A DNA stretch of 48,329 nucleotides from Desulfobacteraceae bacterium. GTDB taxonomy: Bacteria > Desulfobacterota > Desulfobacteria > Desulfobacterales > Desulfobacteraceae. The position numbers and the translations under genes are program-made. A model generated the notes under the pieces. It did no database searches. It saw only the letters and a list, made by a program, of their open reading frames with translations, and was not told where the DNA came from. Shown here in pieces: positions 1 to 9,479 of this stretch; within the stretch, counting starts at the first letter, position 1; every line of letters begins with the position of its first letter. The stretch lies in assembly GCA_024225635.1 (NCBI GenBank), contig JAAEMK010000093.1:1-48329 (forward strand). Reading direction: 5' to 3'.

Positions 1-252
1 CCGGCAGCGCCCTTGGTAAAACCGGAACCCGCTAAAGAAACACCGGAACCGGCTCCGGCAAAAGCAGAAGCGCCAATAAAGCCCCTGGAGAAGCCACAGC
101 CCACAGTTCCGTCACAGCCTGAACCTCCGGCAGCGCCCTTGGTAAAACCGGAACCCGCTAAAGAAACACCGGAACCGGCTCCGGCAAAAGCAGAGCCGCC
201 AATAACCCCCTTGGAGAAGCCACAGCCCACAGTTCCGTCACAGCCCGGACCT
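1..252 (+). repeat. 126-bp tandem repeat in the FtsK linker
   Basis: Two near-identical 126-bp units (1-126 and 127-252) encode two copies of a 42-residue Pro/Glu/Ala/Lys-rich segment that begins PAAPLVKPEP. Differences are few, and the second copy changes at its 3' end. The array may continue upstream of the window. Confidence 0.9.
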
Positions 253-2100
253 CTGGTAAAGCAAGTATTAGAGACATTGAAAAAGTCACAGCCTTCTACA
301 AAAACACCGGAAGAGCCTCCTAAAAAACCCGAGACTCAGGTAAAGTCCCAGGAACAGGCCCCACCACAGCCGCAGGTTCCGTCTCAGCCGCAGATTCCGT
401 CTCAGCCGCAGGCTCCGGTGGAACCGCTTAAAACGCCCGAACCAACCCCGGCCCCTCCTGCACCCCCGGCCCCCCCGGAGAAACCTCAACCAACGCCCGT
501 GGTAGAATCCCAGGCAGCGCCCGTGGTAGAGCCCCAAGCAGAGCCCGTGGTAGAGCCCCAAGCAGCGCCCGTGGTAGAGCCCCAGGCAGCCCCGACCTCT
601 CAACTGCGGATCAATGCACCCGGAAGGAACCTGAACTATTCCATGGAATCCGGTTCCAATTACAGTGATGAATTTCAGTTGCCGTCCCTGGATTTTCTCA
701 AAAACGCCGATAAGGAGATAGATGTTGACCATGAGGCCATAAGAAGGGATGCGGAACTGCTTGAACAGAAACTCGGTTACTTTGGAATCAAGGGAGAGGT
801 CATGGAGGTCTCGCCCGGGCCTGTTATTACCACCTTTGAATACAAGCCGGCTCCCGGAATCAAGATCAGCAAGATCGTGAATCTGGCGGATGACCTGGCC
901 CTTGCCCTGAGCGCCCTGAGTATCCGTATTGTCGCGCCGATTCCCGGCAAGGACGTGATTGGAATTGAAATTCCCAATACAAAGATGAGCATTGTTCCCT
1001 TTGTTGACATTGTCGGCTCTGACGATTTCATCAATATAGAATCCCATACCCCCGTCTGTCTTGGGAAGGATATCATCGGCAACCCCGTTATCGTCGGGCT
1101 TGAAAAAATGCCCCATCTGTTGATCGCAGGGGCCACGGGAACGGGAAAAAGCGTTGGCCTGAACGCCATGATAACAAGCATCCTGTATAAATCATCTCCC
1201 GATAAAGTAAAATTTATCATGATCGACCCCAAGCGTATCGAACTGTCACTGTTCAATGACATTCCCCATCTTATCACCCCGGTCATCACCGACATGAAAA
1301 AGGCAAATACTGCGCTCCAGTGGGTGGTTCGGGAGATGGAACGCCGTTATGAGATGCTTGCCAAACTCCAGGTGAGAAACATTGAACAGTACAATAACAA
1401 GATAAGGAACTCGGATCTGTCGGAATATGAGGAAGATGAAAGCTATGAGGAATTTTCCTACATTGTCATCATCATAGACGAGCTGGCGGACCTGATGATG
1501 ACCGCAAGCAAGGATATCGAGTTTTCACTCACCCGTATTGCCCAGATGGCAAGGGCCGCCGGCATCCATCTGATCCTTGCCACCCAGCGCCCTTCCGTTG
1601 ATGTGCTGACCGGCATCATCAAGGCCAATTTCCCCACAAGGATATCTTTCCAGGTCTCCTCCAAAACCGATTCCAGGACGATCATTGATTCCAACGGCGC
1701 GGAGACCCTCCTGGGAAGGGGGGATATGCTTTTTGTCCCCCCTGGAACCGCACGGCTTACCAGGGTTCACGGCACCTATCTTTCAGAAGATGAACTCATC
1801 ACCATAACCACTTTCCTGAAGGCCCAGGAAAAACCCCGGTATGTGCTTGACGTAATCACGGAAAAAGAGGAAGAACCGGTCGTGGAGGTGAACGAAGATG
1901 ATTATGATGAAAAATACCAGGCGGCCCTGGAATACGTTATGTCCACCAGACAAGCTTCCATATCAAGTGTTCAGCGCGCCCTCAGGGTCGGGTACAACCG
2001 GGCGGCGAGGATCATTGACCTGATGGAGAAAAAAGGAATTGTCGGCCCCTCCGACGGAGTAAAACCCCGCCAGGTTTTAGTCGACCGCATCATGGAATAA
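1..2100 (+). CDS. ftsK: DNA translocase FtsK, 5' end outside the window
   Basis: Septal DNA pump that moves chromosome dimers and the terminus during division. The reading frame is open from base 1, so the membrane part and the start lie upstream; what remains is a Pro/Glu/Ala-rich linker (about 200 residues), the RecA-like motor and the C-terminal gamma winged helix. The motor shows Walker A GATGTGKS (near base 1130) and Walker B IIIDELADLMM (near 1470), plus the ATQRPSVDV segment typical of the family. The last 65 residues (DEKYQAALEYV...) match the gamma domain that reads KOPS sites. The linker is built of tandem repeats (separate entries). It is followed closely by the + strand reductase gene with no evident terminator. 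Identification is very secure; only the true start is unknown. Confidence 0.97.
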   Translation, partial: PAAPLVKPEPAKETPEPAPAKAEAPIKPLEKPQPTVPSQPEPPAAPLVKPEPAKETPEPAPAKAEPPITPLEKPQPTVPSQPGPLVKQVLETLKKSQPSTKTPEEPPKKPETQVKSQEQAPPQPQVPSQPQIPSQPQAPVEPLKTPEPTPAPPAPPAPPEKPQPTPVVESQAAPVVEPQAEPVVEPQAAPVVEPQAAPTSQLRINAPGRNLNYSMESGSNYSDEFQLPSLDFLKNADKEIDVDHEAIRRDAELLEQKLGYFGIKGEVMEVSPGPVITTFEYKPAPGIKISKIVNLADDLALALSALSIRIVAPIPGKDVIGIEIPNTKMSIVPFVDIVGSDDFINIESHTPVCLGKDIIGNPVIVGLEKMPHLLIAGATGTGKSVGLNAMITSILYKSSPDKVKFIMIDPKRIELSLFNDIPHLITPVITDMKKANTALQWVVREMERRYEMLAKLQVRNIEQYNNKIRNSDLSEYEEDESYEEFSYIVIIIDELADLMMTASKDIEFSLTRIAQMARAAGIHLILATQRPSVDVLTGIIKANFPTRISFQVSSKTDSRTIIDSNGAETLLGRGDMLFVPPGTARLTRVHGTYLSEDELITITTFLKAQEKPRYVLDVITEKEEEPVVEVNEDDYDEKYQAALEYVMSTRQASISSVQRALRVGYNRAARIIDLMEKKGIVGPSDGVKPRQVLVDRIME
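496..591 (+). repeat. 24-bp tandem repeat in the FtsK linker
   Basis: Four consecutive 24-bp units encode the octapeptide PVVE(P/S)QA(A/E). They lie just before the motor domain, and the copies are nearly identical at DNA level, which suggests recent slippage or recombination. Confidence 0.9.
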
Positions 2101-2154
2101 CCCCAGACAGAACACCAAGGACATTGGTAATCGGCCATGGAAGGAGAAAGAGAT

Positions 2155-3354
2155 ATGCTGTACAGAAAAATCCCAAAAACCGGTGACGAACTCTCAATAC
2201 TGGGCTTCGGCTGCATGCGCCTTCCCCTCAAGGACGGCAGGATCGATGAAGAACGGGCTGCCCGCCAGATCCGCCATGCCATCGACAAGGGCGTCAACTA
2301 CCTGGATACGGCCTGGCCCTACCATGGGGGCGAAAGCGAACCCTTTCTCGGACGCGCCCTTTCCGGCGGCTACCGGGAAAAGGTCAGGATCGCAACCAAA
2401 CTTCCCTCCTGGATGGTCAAATCCCGTGAAGAGATGGACCGGTACTTTACGGCCCAGCTGGAACGGCTCAACACGGGCCATATCGACTATTACCTTCTCC
2501 ACGCCCTTTCAGGCGCCATGTGGGACCGGCTTGAGCAAATGGGGGTCATGGAATTCCTCGACAGCCTGAAAGCAAAAGGAAGCATCAAAAATGCCGGATT
2601 CTCCTTCCACGGCACCCTGGAAGACTTTAAAAGGATCGTGGATGCATATCCCTGGGAGTTCTGCCAGATTCAGTACAACTACCTGGATGAAGAAAACCAG
2701 GCCGGTACCGAGGGCCTGGAATACGCCGCCCAAAGGAACCTTGGCGTCATCATCATGGAACCCCTGCGCGGAGGCAACCTGGGAACGCCCGAACCGCCCC
2801 CGGCCATTGCATCCCTCTGGGAAACCGCAAAACAGGAGCGAACGCCGGTGGAATGGGCCCTGCGCTGGATCTGGAACCGGCCGGAGGTAACCGTGGTGCT
2901 TTCCGGAATGAACGAAGAAGCCCACATTGACGAGAACCTTGCCATGGCGGAAGAGGCATTTCCCGGTTCCCTCGGCAAAGCAGAACTCAAACTTGTGGCG
3001 CAAGTGAGCCAAAAGTACAAGGAACTCATGAAGGTGGGCTGCACCGGATGCGGATACTGCCTGCCCTGCCCCGAAGGGGTGGCGATCCCCAACTGCTTCG
3101 AGGTGTACAACAAGCTCCATCTCTTCGGCAATGTGGAAGAGGCAAAAATAATGTACGCCATGCGAATGAGCGGCATACTCGCAGATGATGATCCTTCATA
3201 TGCCTCCCTTTGTACCCAATGCGGGGAGTGCCTGGAAAAATGCCCCCAGCATCTTGAAATTCCCGATTTTCTTTCCCGGGTGGCCGAAGAGCTGGAGGGC
3301 CCCGGCCTCACGGAAAGGGAAGCCGTGGCAAAAAAGATGCTCAACATCCCTTAA
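2155..3354 (+). CDS. Aldo/keto reductase with C-terminal 4Fe-4S domain
   Basis: Predicted cytoplasmic NAD(P)H-linked oxidoreductase of the aldo/keto reductase family carrying a ferredoxin-like tail, a form common in anaerobes; substrate unknown. The N-terminal TIM barrel shows the catalytic set D51, Y56, K82 and the H of YLLHAL. The C-terminal 110 residues hold two cysteine clusters, CTGCGYCLPCP and CTQCGECLEKCP, able to bind iron-sulfur centres. The ATG at 2155 is preferred over an in-frame ATG at 2137 because AAGGAG at 2141-2146 sits 8 bases before it; this gives 399 residues. The stop codon overlaps that of the convergent sensor kinase by three bases, so no terminator separates them. Family call is firm, role is not. 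Confidence 0.93.
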   Translation: MLYRKIPKTGDELSILGFGCMRLPLKDGRIDEERAARQIRHAIDKGVNYLDTAWPYHGGESEPFLGRALSGGYREKVRIATKLPSWMVKSREEMDRYFTAQLERLNTGHIDYYLLHALSGAMWDRLEQMGVMEFLDSLKAKGSIKNAGFSFHGTLEDFKRIVDAYPWEFCQIQYNYLDEENQAGTEGLEYAAQRNLGVIIMEPLRGGNLGTPEPPPAIASLWETAKQERTPVEWALRWIWNRPEVTVVLSGMNEEAHIDENLAMAEEAFPGSLGKAELKLVAQVSQKYKELMKVGCTGCGYCLPCPEGVAIPNCFEVYNKLHLFGNVEEAKIMYAMRMSGILADDDPSYASLCTQCGECLEKCPQHLEIPDFLSRVAEELEGPGLTEREAVAKKMLNIP

Positions 3355-5729
3355 CCCGAGACAGAGTCGCCAAGGGGCAGACGGATGATGAATTTCGTGC
3401 CGGCGCAGGGTACGGACTCCACCTCCATGGTTCCGAAATGGTTCTCGGTGATGATGAAATAGGAGACGGACAATCCCAGGCCGGTGCCGATACCCACATC
3501 CTTAGTGGTAAAGAAGGGCTCGAACACACGCTTGCGGATCAACTCATCCATGCCCGGGCCGTTGTCCCCTATTTCAATACGGGCCATATTCCCCTCCGGC
3601 ATCACGGCCAGGGTAAAGCAAGGGGCCGCCTCCTTCTCGTCAGCCATGGCCACCGTCTCATCGGCCATGGCCTGGGCCCCGTTCTTGAGGATATTAAGAA
3701 AAACCTGCTTGATTTTGGTGGCGTCACACCGCACCCGGGGCATGTTTTCATCATATCGCCGGATGATTTTAATTTGGCGAAAGTCATATTTTTTTTTCAG
3801 GTCATAGTCGCTTGAAGCAAGCTCAATGGTCTTGTCCAGGAGTTCGCCCAGATCCTGCAACGCAAACCGGGCATCGCTCTTACGGCTGAAGCTGAGCATG
3901 TTATCCACAATATTGGCCGCACGCCGGCCCGCTTCCATGATCGCCCGGAACATCTTAAATATATCCCTCCGGTCCATGTAATTTTTAATCACCGCAAGTG
4001 ATGTACCGCACTCCTCGGCAACGCGCCTGTTGCCCGGAAGGTCTCCGTAAAGGCGGTTTCGCATGACCTGGACATTCTGAAGAATTCCGGCCAGGGGATT
4101 GTTGATCTCATGGGCCATACCCGCGGCAAGCCCCCCCACGGACATCATTTTTTCCGTCTGGATCATCAGTTCTTCCATGCGGACCCGCCCGGTCACGTCA
4201 TCCACGCGAATAACGGCACCCTGAACTTTATCGGTTACCAGGGGATAGATGGTCAGATCGGCGTAGCGCAGTTCATCGCCTGTTTTCCAGGGAATCTTTT
4301 CATCCTTCCTTGGCTCGCTGTCCCGGATGGCCTTCCGGACCTTGTCCATCTCCCGGGCCAGCTGGGGAAACACCCTTGTGAGCAATTCGCCCTGGGCCTG
4401 GCCGGAGGAGATCCCGGTGGCCTTCTCGGCCCCACGGTTCCACTGCATAACCCGGCCGTCGGGATCGACCCCCACAAGTACCGACGGCATGGAATCAACA
4501 ATGTTTTTCAAAAGGTTCCTCAAACCTCGGAGTTCTTCCTCCGCCCGGCCCCGCTCGAAAATCATTTTATTGAAGGTTCGGGCCAGGTTCCCTATCTCGT
4601 CATAGGTCTCTATCTTCGCCTTTACCGTCAAATCCCCGCCGGCCATTTTTTTTGTGGTTTCGGTCAGTTTAACAATGGGACGGGAAATGGTTCTGGACAG
4701 GAGCAGGGCGATCATGATCCCTGCCATCATGGTTACGATTCCCATCAATAAGAACCATCTTGTCAGCTTGATTACCGGCGCAAAGGCTTCTTCAATGTCC
4801 TTTTTCACAACCATGCCCACCTTTAGGATGGGCAGGTATCTCCAGGCGGCCAGCACCTTTTTCCCCCGGTAATCCGCATATACGCCGGCACTGTTTTCGC
4901 CAAGCACGGCCTTCTGAATGGGCAATGCTTTCCGGGACCCGATGGCCACCTTTCTTTTTAACGCGGCTTCCGCGTCATACCTGAGAGGCGTCAGGAACAC
5001 GGCGCTGCCACCCATTTCCGAAGCGATCAGGGCTTCGCCTGTTTCCCCAAGGCCCGTATAGTCCAGGGCCATCCTGTAAATCGCCTCTGCCCCCACCTGC
5101 ACCGCAACAACTCCGAGCATTCTTCCATCTTTAAAAACGGGCAATGCGATAAAGGTGACAGATTCCTGGGAGGGAATATAAAAAGAAAAACCGGATCGTT
5201 CTGTTTTCAATGAGGAAACCGCTTTGGTGAAAACCTCGGCCAACTGGGAATCCTTATAGGGGCCCGCCACCAGGTTGGTCCCGAAATCCTTTTCATGGAG
5301 CACGGTAAAAAAGATATCGCCCGAGGTGGAAATAAGGAACAGATCATAATATCCGTAGATTTCCATAAAATATGACAAAAACGCCTCAAGCTCCTTGTCA
5401 ACCGCCATATCCCGGGACGATTCCCCTCCTCCGCCCTTCAGGGCCGAATTTAACAGGGCCAGGGAATCCACCACCTTTGAACTGTGCGCCAGCACGGCCA
5501 GATCTTTTTCTATTCCCTTGAAAAAACTGTTTATATAGTCAACTTTTCTTTGGGCGATGGTTTCAAGATCGTTTGTTACGACCTTTCTCAAGGTTTCAAC
5601 GGAATGGTTGTAAACGATATACCCAAATACAAACAGGGGTAACAATGCCGACAACAGAAACCAGCTCAGTAATCTGTTGGCGATGGCCGGTTTTATAAAC
5701 GGAATTTTAAACTTCCTTGATCCGTCCAT
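3351..5729 (-). CDS. Membrane sensor histidine kinase (Cache-HAMP-PAS-HisKA-HATPase)
   Basis: A 792-residue inner-membrane kinase that probably senses a small extracytoplasmic ligand and phosphorylates a partner regulator. The order is: TM helix about 18-41, a double-Cache-like periplasmic region 43-315, second TM about 325-346, HAMP 347-400, PAS about 405-515, HisKA with the phospho-acceptor H540 in GMAHEINNPL, and a HATPase with N box (FLNILKNGAQAM), DNGPGMDE and GTGLGLS motifs. There is no receiver domain. The next gene upstream on the same strand (to 8132) is another hybrid kinase, 198 bases away, and the two could form one phosphorelay. A purine-run repeat lies in the gap before its start. 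Partner and signal cannot be read from sequence. Confidence 0.92.
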   Translation of the reverse strand: MDGSRKFKIPFIKPAIANRLLSWFLLSALLPLFVFGYIVYNHSVETLRKVVTNDLETIAQRKVDYINSFFKGIEKDLAVLAHSSKVVDSLALLNSALKGGGGESSRDMAVDKELEAFLSYFMEIYGYYDLFLISTSGDIFFTVLHEKDFGTNLVAGPYKDSQLAEVFTKAVSSLKTERSGFSFYIPSQESVTFIALPVFKDGRMLGVVAVQVGAEAIYRMALDYTGLGETGEALIASEMGGSAVFLTPLRYDAEAALKRKVAIGSRKALPIQKAVLGENSAGVYADYRGKKVLAAWRYLPILKVGMVVKKDIEEAFAPVIKLTRWFLLMGIVTMMAGIMIALLLSRTISRPIVKLTETTKKMAGGDLTVKAKIETYDEIGNLARTFNKMIFERGRAEEELRGLRNLLKNIVDSMPSVLVGVDPDGRVMQWNRGAEKATGISSGQAQGELLTRVFPQLAREMDKVRKAIRDSEPRKDEKIPWKTGDELRYADLTIYPLVTDKVQGAVIRVDDVTGRVRMEELMIQTEKMMSVGGLAAGMAHEINNPLAGILQNVQVMRNRLYGDLPGNRRVAEECGTSLAVIKNYMDRRDIFKMFRAIMEAGRRAANIVDNMLSFSRKSDARFALQDLGELLDKTIELASSDYDLKKKYDFRQIKIIRRYDENMPRVRCDATKIKQVFLNILKNGAQAMADETVAMADEKEAAPCFTLAVMPEGNMARIEIGDNGPGMDELIRKRVFEPFFTTKDVGIGTGLGLSVSYFIITENHFGTMEVESVPCAGTKFIIRLPLGDSVSG

Positions 5730-5845
5730 TTATTTCCCACATTCATAAAAGAGTTTCGGCTTGAAACACGAAGAACATATTCTAACATAGGCTCATGCCG
5801 GATTCCAGCGTCTTGACCGGATAATGAAAAATTTTATGTGTGTTG

Positions 5846-5873
5846 GAAAAAGAAAAAGAAAAAGAAAAAGAAA
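5846..5873. repeat. GAAAAA hexanucleotide repeat
   Basis: Four GAAAAA units plus GAAA in the 198-bp gap between the two kinase genes, about 117-144 bases before the ATG of the downstream kinase. Such a tract can change length by slippage and could alter promoter spacing; no evidence for that is visible here. Confidence 0.85.
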
Positions 5874-5927
5874 GGATAACAGGGCTTCCCTGTTTTATAT
5901 AGTGGGAAAGGGGCGCTTACGTTGAGT

Positions 5928-8132
5928 TTATATGACTTGTTTTTCTTCCAATATATCCCTTATGGTTTTGACAAACCGTTCCAGTTCAAGGGGTTTCGCT
6001 ATAACCTTTTTTATGCCCGCCTCCTTTACAACTTCAGGGGTTAAAGATCCGGTAAAGCCGGTACACATAATAATTGGAATTTCCGGACGGATTTCCAATA
6101 TTTTTCCGGCAAGCCGGTCTCCTGTCATTTCAGGCATGATATAGTCGGTTATCACCATATCAAATTGTTCGTGATTCTCCTTAAAAGTCGCAAGGGCGAC
6201 ATCGGGATTTGTCACACTTTCAACGTGGTAACCATAATCTTCCAGCATTTCCTTGCCTAAATCCGCAAGGCACTTTTCATCATCCACAAAAAGTATTCTT
6301 TCATTCCCCGGGAGTACGGGTTCAGGGGCGGCATCAACCTCTGTTCCGGCTTCACCTTCACCTTTCTCTGTAACGGGAAGGTAGACATGGAAGCCGGTTC
6401 CAATACCCGGTTCGCTGTCCACAAGGATGGCGCCCTTATGCTCTTCCACGATTCCATGAACCATTGCCAGTCCCAGTCCCGTACCTTCTCCAGCCTTCTT
6501 GGTGGTAAAATAGGGTTCAAAGATACGTTCAATTATATCCTGATCAATACCGGGACCTGAATCCGTTACGGACAATTTCAAATACCGGCCCAGGGTTATA
6601 TTCCTGTGTATATCGGCACGATCTGAAGATATGGTTTCCGGTTCCAGGATTACTTCAATCCGGCCCCCTGAATTTTCCATTGCCTGATACGCATTGGTAC
6701 ACAAATTCATCACCACCTGATGAATCTGGGACGGATCTGCCAGAACCCTGTCCAGGCCGGTCTTTATGCTATGGCTGATTTCAATGGTCGAAGGAATTGA
6801 AGGGCGGAGCAATTTCAATACCTCCCCAACGATGGAACCAATATCCAGGGGAACCTTTTCAGCCTTTGCCTGTCTGCTGAAAGCCATCATATTACGGATA
6901 AGATCCGTTGCGCGATTGCTTGCCCCCATAACCCGGTCGATATAATGGGATAATTTAACATCCTGGGAACAGTGGTGCCGCATGATGCCCATGTATCCGT
7001 TTATCGCGCTGAGAACATTGTTGAAATCATGGGCAAGGCCTCCCGCCAATGTGCCGATGGCCTCCATCTTCTGCGCCTGCCTCAAGGAGTTTTCCAGCCG
7101 TTTCCTGTCCTCTTTGGCATGCACCCGTTCCGTGACATCCACGGTTGTACCGGAGAGTATTTCAGGATTTTGACCTTCATCCCGTTTGGATACTTTCCCG
7201 CAGGAGCGTAGCCAGCGCCAGGCCCCGTTTTTTGTCCGCACCCTGTATTCGCTGTCAAAAACCGGGATTTCCCCACGCATATGGGAACGCATTTTTTCCT
7301 GGATAACGGGATAATCTTCCGGATGATGCAGATACGCTGCGCCCTCGGTTCCCGGACGAATCTCATCCCTTTCATATCCCAGGATTTTCAATGCCCTGTC
7401 ATCAAGAAAAAGGTCTTCCTTTTTAAGATCCCATTCCCACACACCGGATTTGCTCGCTTCCAGGGCCAGTTCAAGCCTTTCCCTGCTCTCCCTCAGCTCA
7501 TTTTCAGTTTGTTTGCGATGCTCTATATCCTGAACCAGTTTTTTATTGGTTTCGGCCAGTTCCCTTGTGCGTTCCCGGAGTTTATCTTCCAGCACCGCTT
7601 TGGACTGCCTGAGTTCATTTCCCATTTGCCATTTCACGCTCAAAGCCGCGACCAGCTGTGTTATTTCAACGTTGCAAAATGGCTTTTTAAGATATAACAA
7701 CCGGTGGGCCGGGGGAATTTTCATGGAAACATCCGCCGGGTCAATACCCGTACACCCGGTTACAAAGACAATGTCAACATATGGGTCCATCTTTCGTATC
7801 TGCCCGGCCGCCCAGATCCCATCCTTTCCGGGCGGCATGAGAACATCGATAAAAACCACCGAAAAGGGCTGCCTGCCGGCGACAGCGGACCGGACCGCTT
7901 CAACGGCGTCATTTGCCTGGCGGCAGAAGGTAAAATCATAGGATAATTCCACAGGGCCGGATCTTTTTTCCTGATTTTCCCCGTCGGAAAGCTCGGCACC
8001 AATGGAATCCATTTCAGGGATGCGGAGACTGGTGGTGTCCTCCTGGTCAAACACCTCCCTGTATAGATCCAAAATCACTTCATCATCATCAGCCACAAGA
8101 ATTCTGAATTTATTGGTGCACTCTTTTTTCAT
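5928..8132 (-). CDS. Hybrid histidine kinase with receiver domains at both ends
   Basis: A 734-residue soluble signalling protein. It starts with a receiver domain (ILVADDDE near 11-18, acceptor D96 in VVFIDVLMP), followed by a coiled coil (about 165-215), a PAS domain with PAC (about 215-335), HisKA with H368 in GGLAHDFNNVL, HATPase (DSGPGID, GTGLGLA) and a second receiver near the end (ITDYIMPEMTGD). The first receiver contains an extra stretch of about 45 residues between the acidic pocket and the acceptor strand. No membrane segment is seen, so input probably comes from another kinase via receiver 1 or from a ligand at PAS. It lies upstream of, and on the same strand as, the Cache kinase. 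Signal and output are unknown. Confidence 0.9.
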   Translation of the reverse strand: MKKECTNKFRILVADDDEVILDLYREVFDQEDTTSLRIPEMDSIGAELSDGENQEKRSGPVELSYDFTFCRQANDAVEAVRSAVAGRQPFSVVFIDVLMPPGKDGIWAAGQIRKMDPYVDIVFVTGCTGIDPADVSMKIPPAHRLLYLKKPFCNVEITQLVAALSVKWQMGNELRQSKAVLEDKLRERTRELAETNKKLVQDIEHRKQTENELRESRERLELALEASKSGVWEWDLKKEDLFLDDRALKILGYERDEIRPGTEGAAYLHHPEDYPVIQEKMRSHMRGEIPVFDSEYRVRTKNGAWRWLRSCGKVSKRDEGQNPEILSGTTVDVTERVHAKEDRKRLENSLRQAQKMEAIGTLAGGLAHDFNNVLSAINGYMGIMRHHCSQDVKLSHYIDRVMGASNRATDLIRNMMAFSRQAKAEKVPLDIGSIVGEVLKLLRPSIPSTIEISHSIKTGLDRVLADPSQIHQVVMNLCTNAYQAMENSGGRIEVILEPETISSDRADIHRNITLGRYLKLSVTDSGPGIDQDIIERIFEPYFTTKKAGEGTGLGLAMVHGIVEEHKGAILVDSEPGIGTGFHVYLPVTEKGEGEAGTEVDAAPEPVLPGNERILFVDDEKCLADLGKEMLEDYGYHVESVTNPDVALATFKENHEQFDMVITDYIMPEMTGDRLAGKILEIRPEIPIIMCTGFTGSLTPEVVKEAGIKKVIAKPLELERFVKTIRDILEEKQVI

Positions 8133-8290
8133 AAATACCCTGCTTCGCTTGTCTTTACATCACGATGCCCTGTGTTGCCGGTCTAAAAACACCGGGAAGA
8201 TCTTTAAGTCCCGGTCCATTCAAAGGAATTCAACATACAACATATGGTAAACCAATACAAATCAAAATTTCAGATGCTAAATCATGTTAG

Positions 8291-9433
8291 CTAAAAGGAA
8301 TTTAATATCTTCCTCAGCAGGGGCGTTTTTAGCTGAATTGCGCTTTCAGGACAGATTTCCTGGCAACAAAAGCACCGGATGCAATGATCATAATCATAAA
8401 CCGGCGGGTTGGATTTATCATCCTCCTTGAACAGCAGCGCCTTGGGTTTTGCAGGGCAGATGTTTACGCAGATCCCGCATTTCACACATTTTTCCGTGAC
8501 AATATAGGGCCTGGGCACCAGCCGGTTGTTCAAATACCCTGTAAAGCCATTGGGTTTCCAGGGTTTTAAAGGCTTCCTGTCAATATCAAAGTCTTTGACC
8601 ACAAAACCGTTAAAATCATCTCCAAGCAGTTCGATCGCAGGTTCCAGGAAGGTTCCGGCACCGGCTTCCATGCCATATTTGACGGTTGGCACATATTCCG
8701 GGTTTAAATCCACCAGCCGGCAAGCCGTTGCGTCCAAAGCAACCGGGTCGGTTGAAAAAAGAAGCAGGTTCATTTTCCTGGGACGCCCGCCCCTGGGGCC
8801 GTTCCCTTCCATTCCATAGACCGCGTCCATGACATAAAGTCTTGGATTTACGAATGCATTCAAATCCACAAGCATCTTTGCAAACGCTTCGGCATCCGGC
8901 AGCCTCACATGGAATTCCCCCTTGAGAACCCCGGGAATGCAGCCGAACTGATTCTTGACGGCCCCTGTAAATTTCTCCAGGCCATGGGTCTTCAATTTCG
9001 GCAGGCTGACGACCCCGTCGGCATCAAGGACCGCTTTGGCAATGGTGAATTTCCTGCTCTGAATGCCCTTGTCAAAAAAGATATCGACCCCGCTCTTAAA
9101 ATCCGCCGACGGCACATTGAGCCTTTCCGCCGTTTCAGCGACACCCGCCTTTTGGGCGGCTTTTGAGGTGGTCCCCAATGCCGGGGAATCCCCATAGGAT
9201 ACATTCGCTCCGGCCCGGATCAACGATTCCGCAACCGCCTCAAACACCATGGGATGGGTGGTGACGCACTTTGAGGGCGCCTCCCCGGCAAGGAGATTGG
9301 GCTTTAATAAAATTTTTTCGCCTTCCCGGACAAGGGAAGAGATTCCGCCCAAAAGGGCAAGCCCTCTTTCCACGGCCTTTTTGACCTCATCACGGTCGTA
9401 AGACTCACATCGTATAAGAACAACTTTCGCCAT
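8291..9433 (-). CDS. DUF362 protein with two 4Fe-4S ferredoxin motifs
   Basis: Iron-sulfur protein of the DUF362 family, frequent in anaerobes and usually of unknown function. The body (about 1-300) is the DUF362 fold (LKPNLL, GDSPALGTTSKAA, LPKLKTHGLEKFTGAVKNQFG). The last 75 residues carry CVKCGICVNICP and CIRCFCCQEICP, a two-cluster ferredoxin arrangement. The ATG at 9433 is chosen over the TTG at 9436, with AAAGGA about 11 bases upstream. It lies 46 bases downstream of truA on the same strand, so the two may be cotranscribed. A role in electron transfer is an inference from the clusters only. Confidence 0.9.
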   Translation of the reverse strand: MAKVVLIRCESYDRDEVKKAVERGLALLGGISSLVREGEKILLKPNLLAGEAPSKCVTTHPMVFEAVAESLIRAGANVSYGDSPALGTTSKAAQKAGVAETAERLNVPSADFKSGVDIFFDKGIQSRKFTIAKAVLDADGVVSLPKLKTHGLEKFTGAVKNQFGCIPGVLKGEFHVRLPDAEAFAKMLVDLNAFVNPRLYVMDAVYGMEGNGPRGGRPRKMNLLLFSTDPVALDATACRLVDLNPEYVPTVKYGMEAGAGTFLEPAIELLGDDFNGFVVKDFDIDRKPLKPWKPNGFTGYLNNRLVPRPYIVTEKCVKCGICVNICPAKPKALLFKEDDKSNPPVYDYDHCIRCFCCQEICPESAIQLKTPLLRKILNSF

Positions 9434-9479
9434 CAAACACTTATTCCTTTCAGTTACAGTTACAGCAGGAGCAAAAGAC

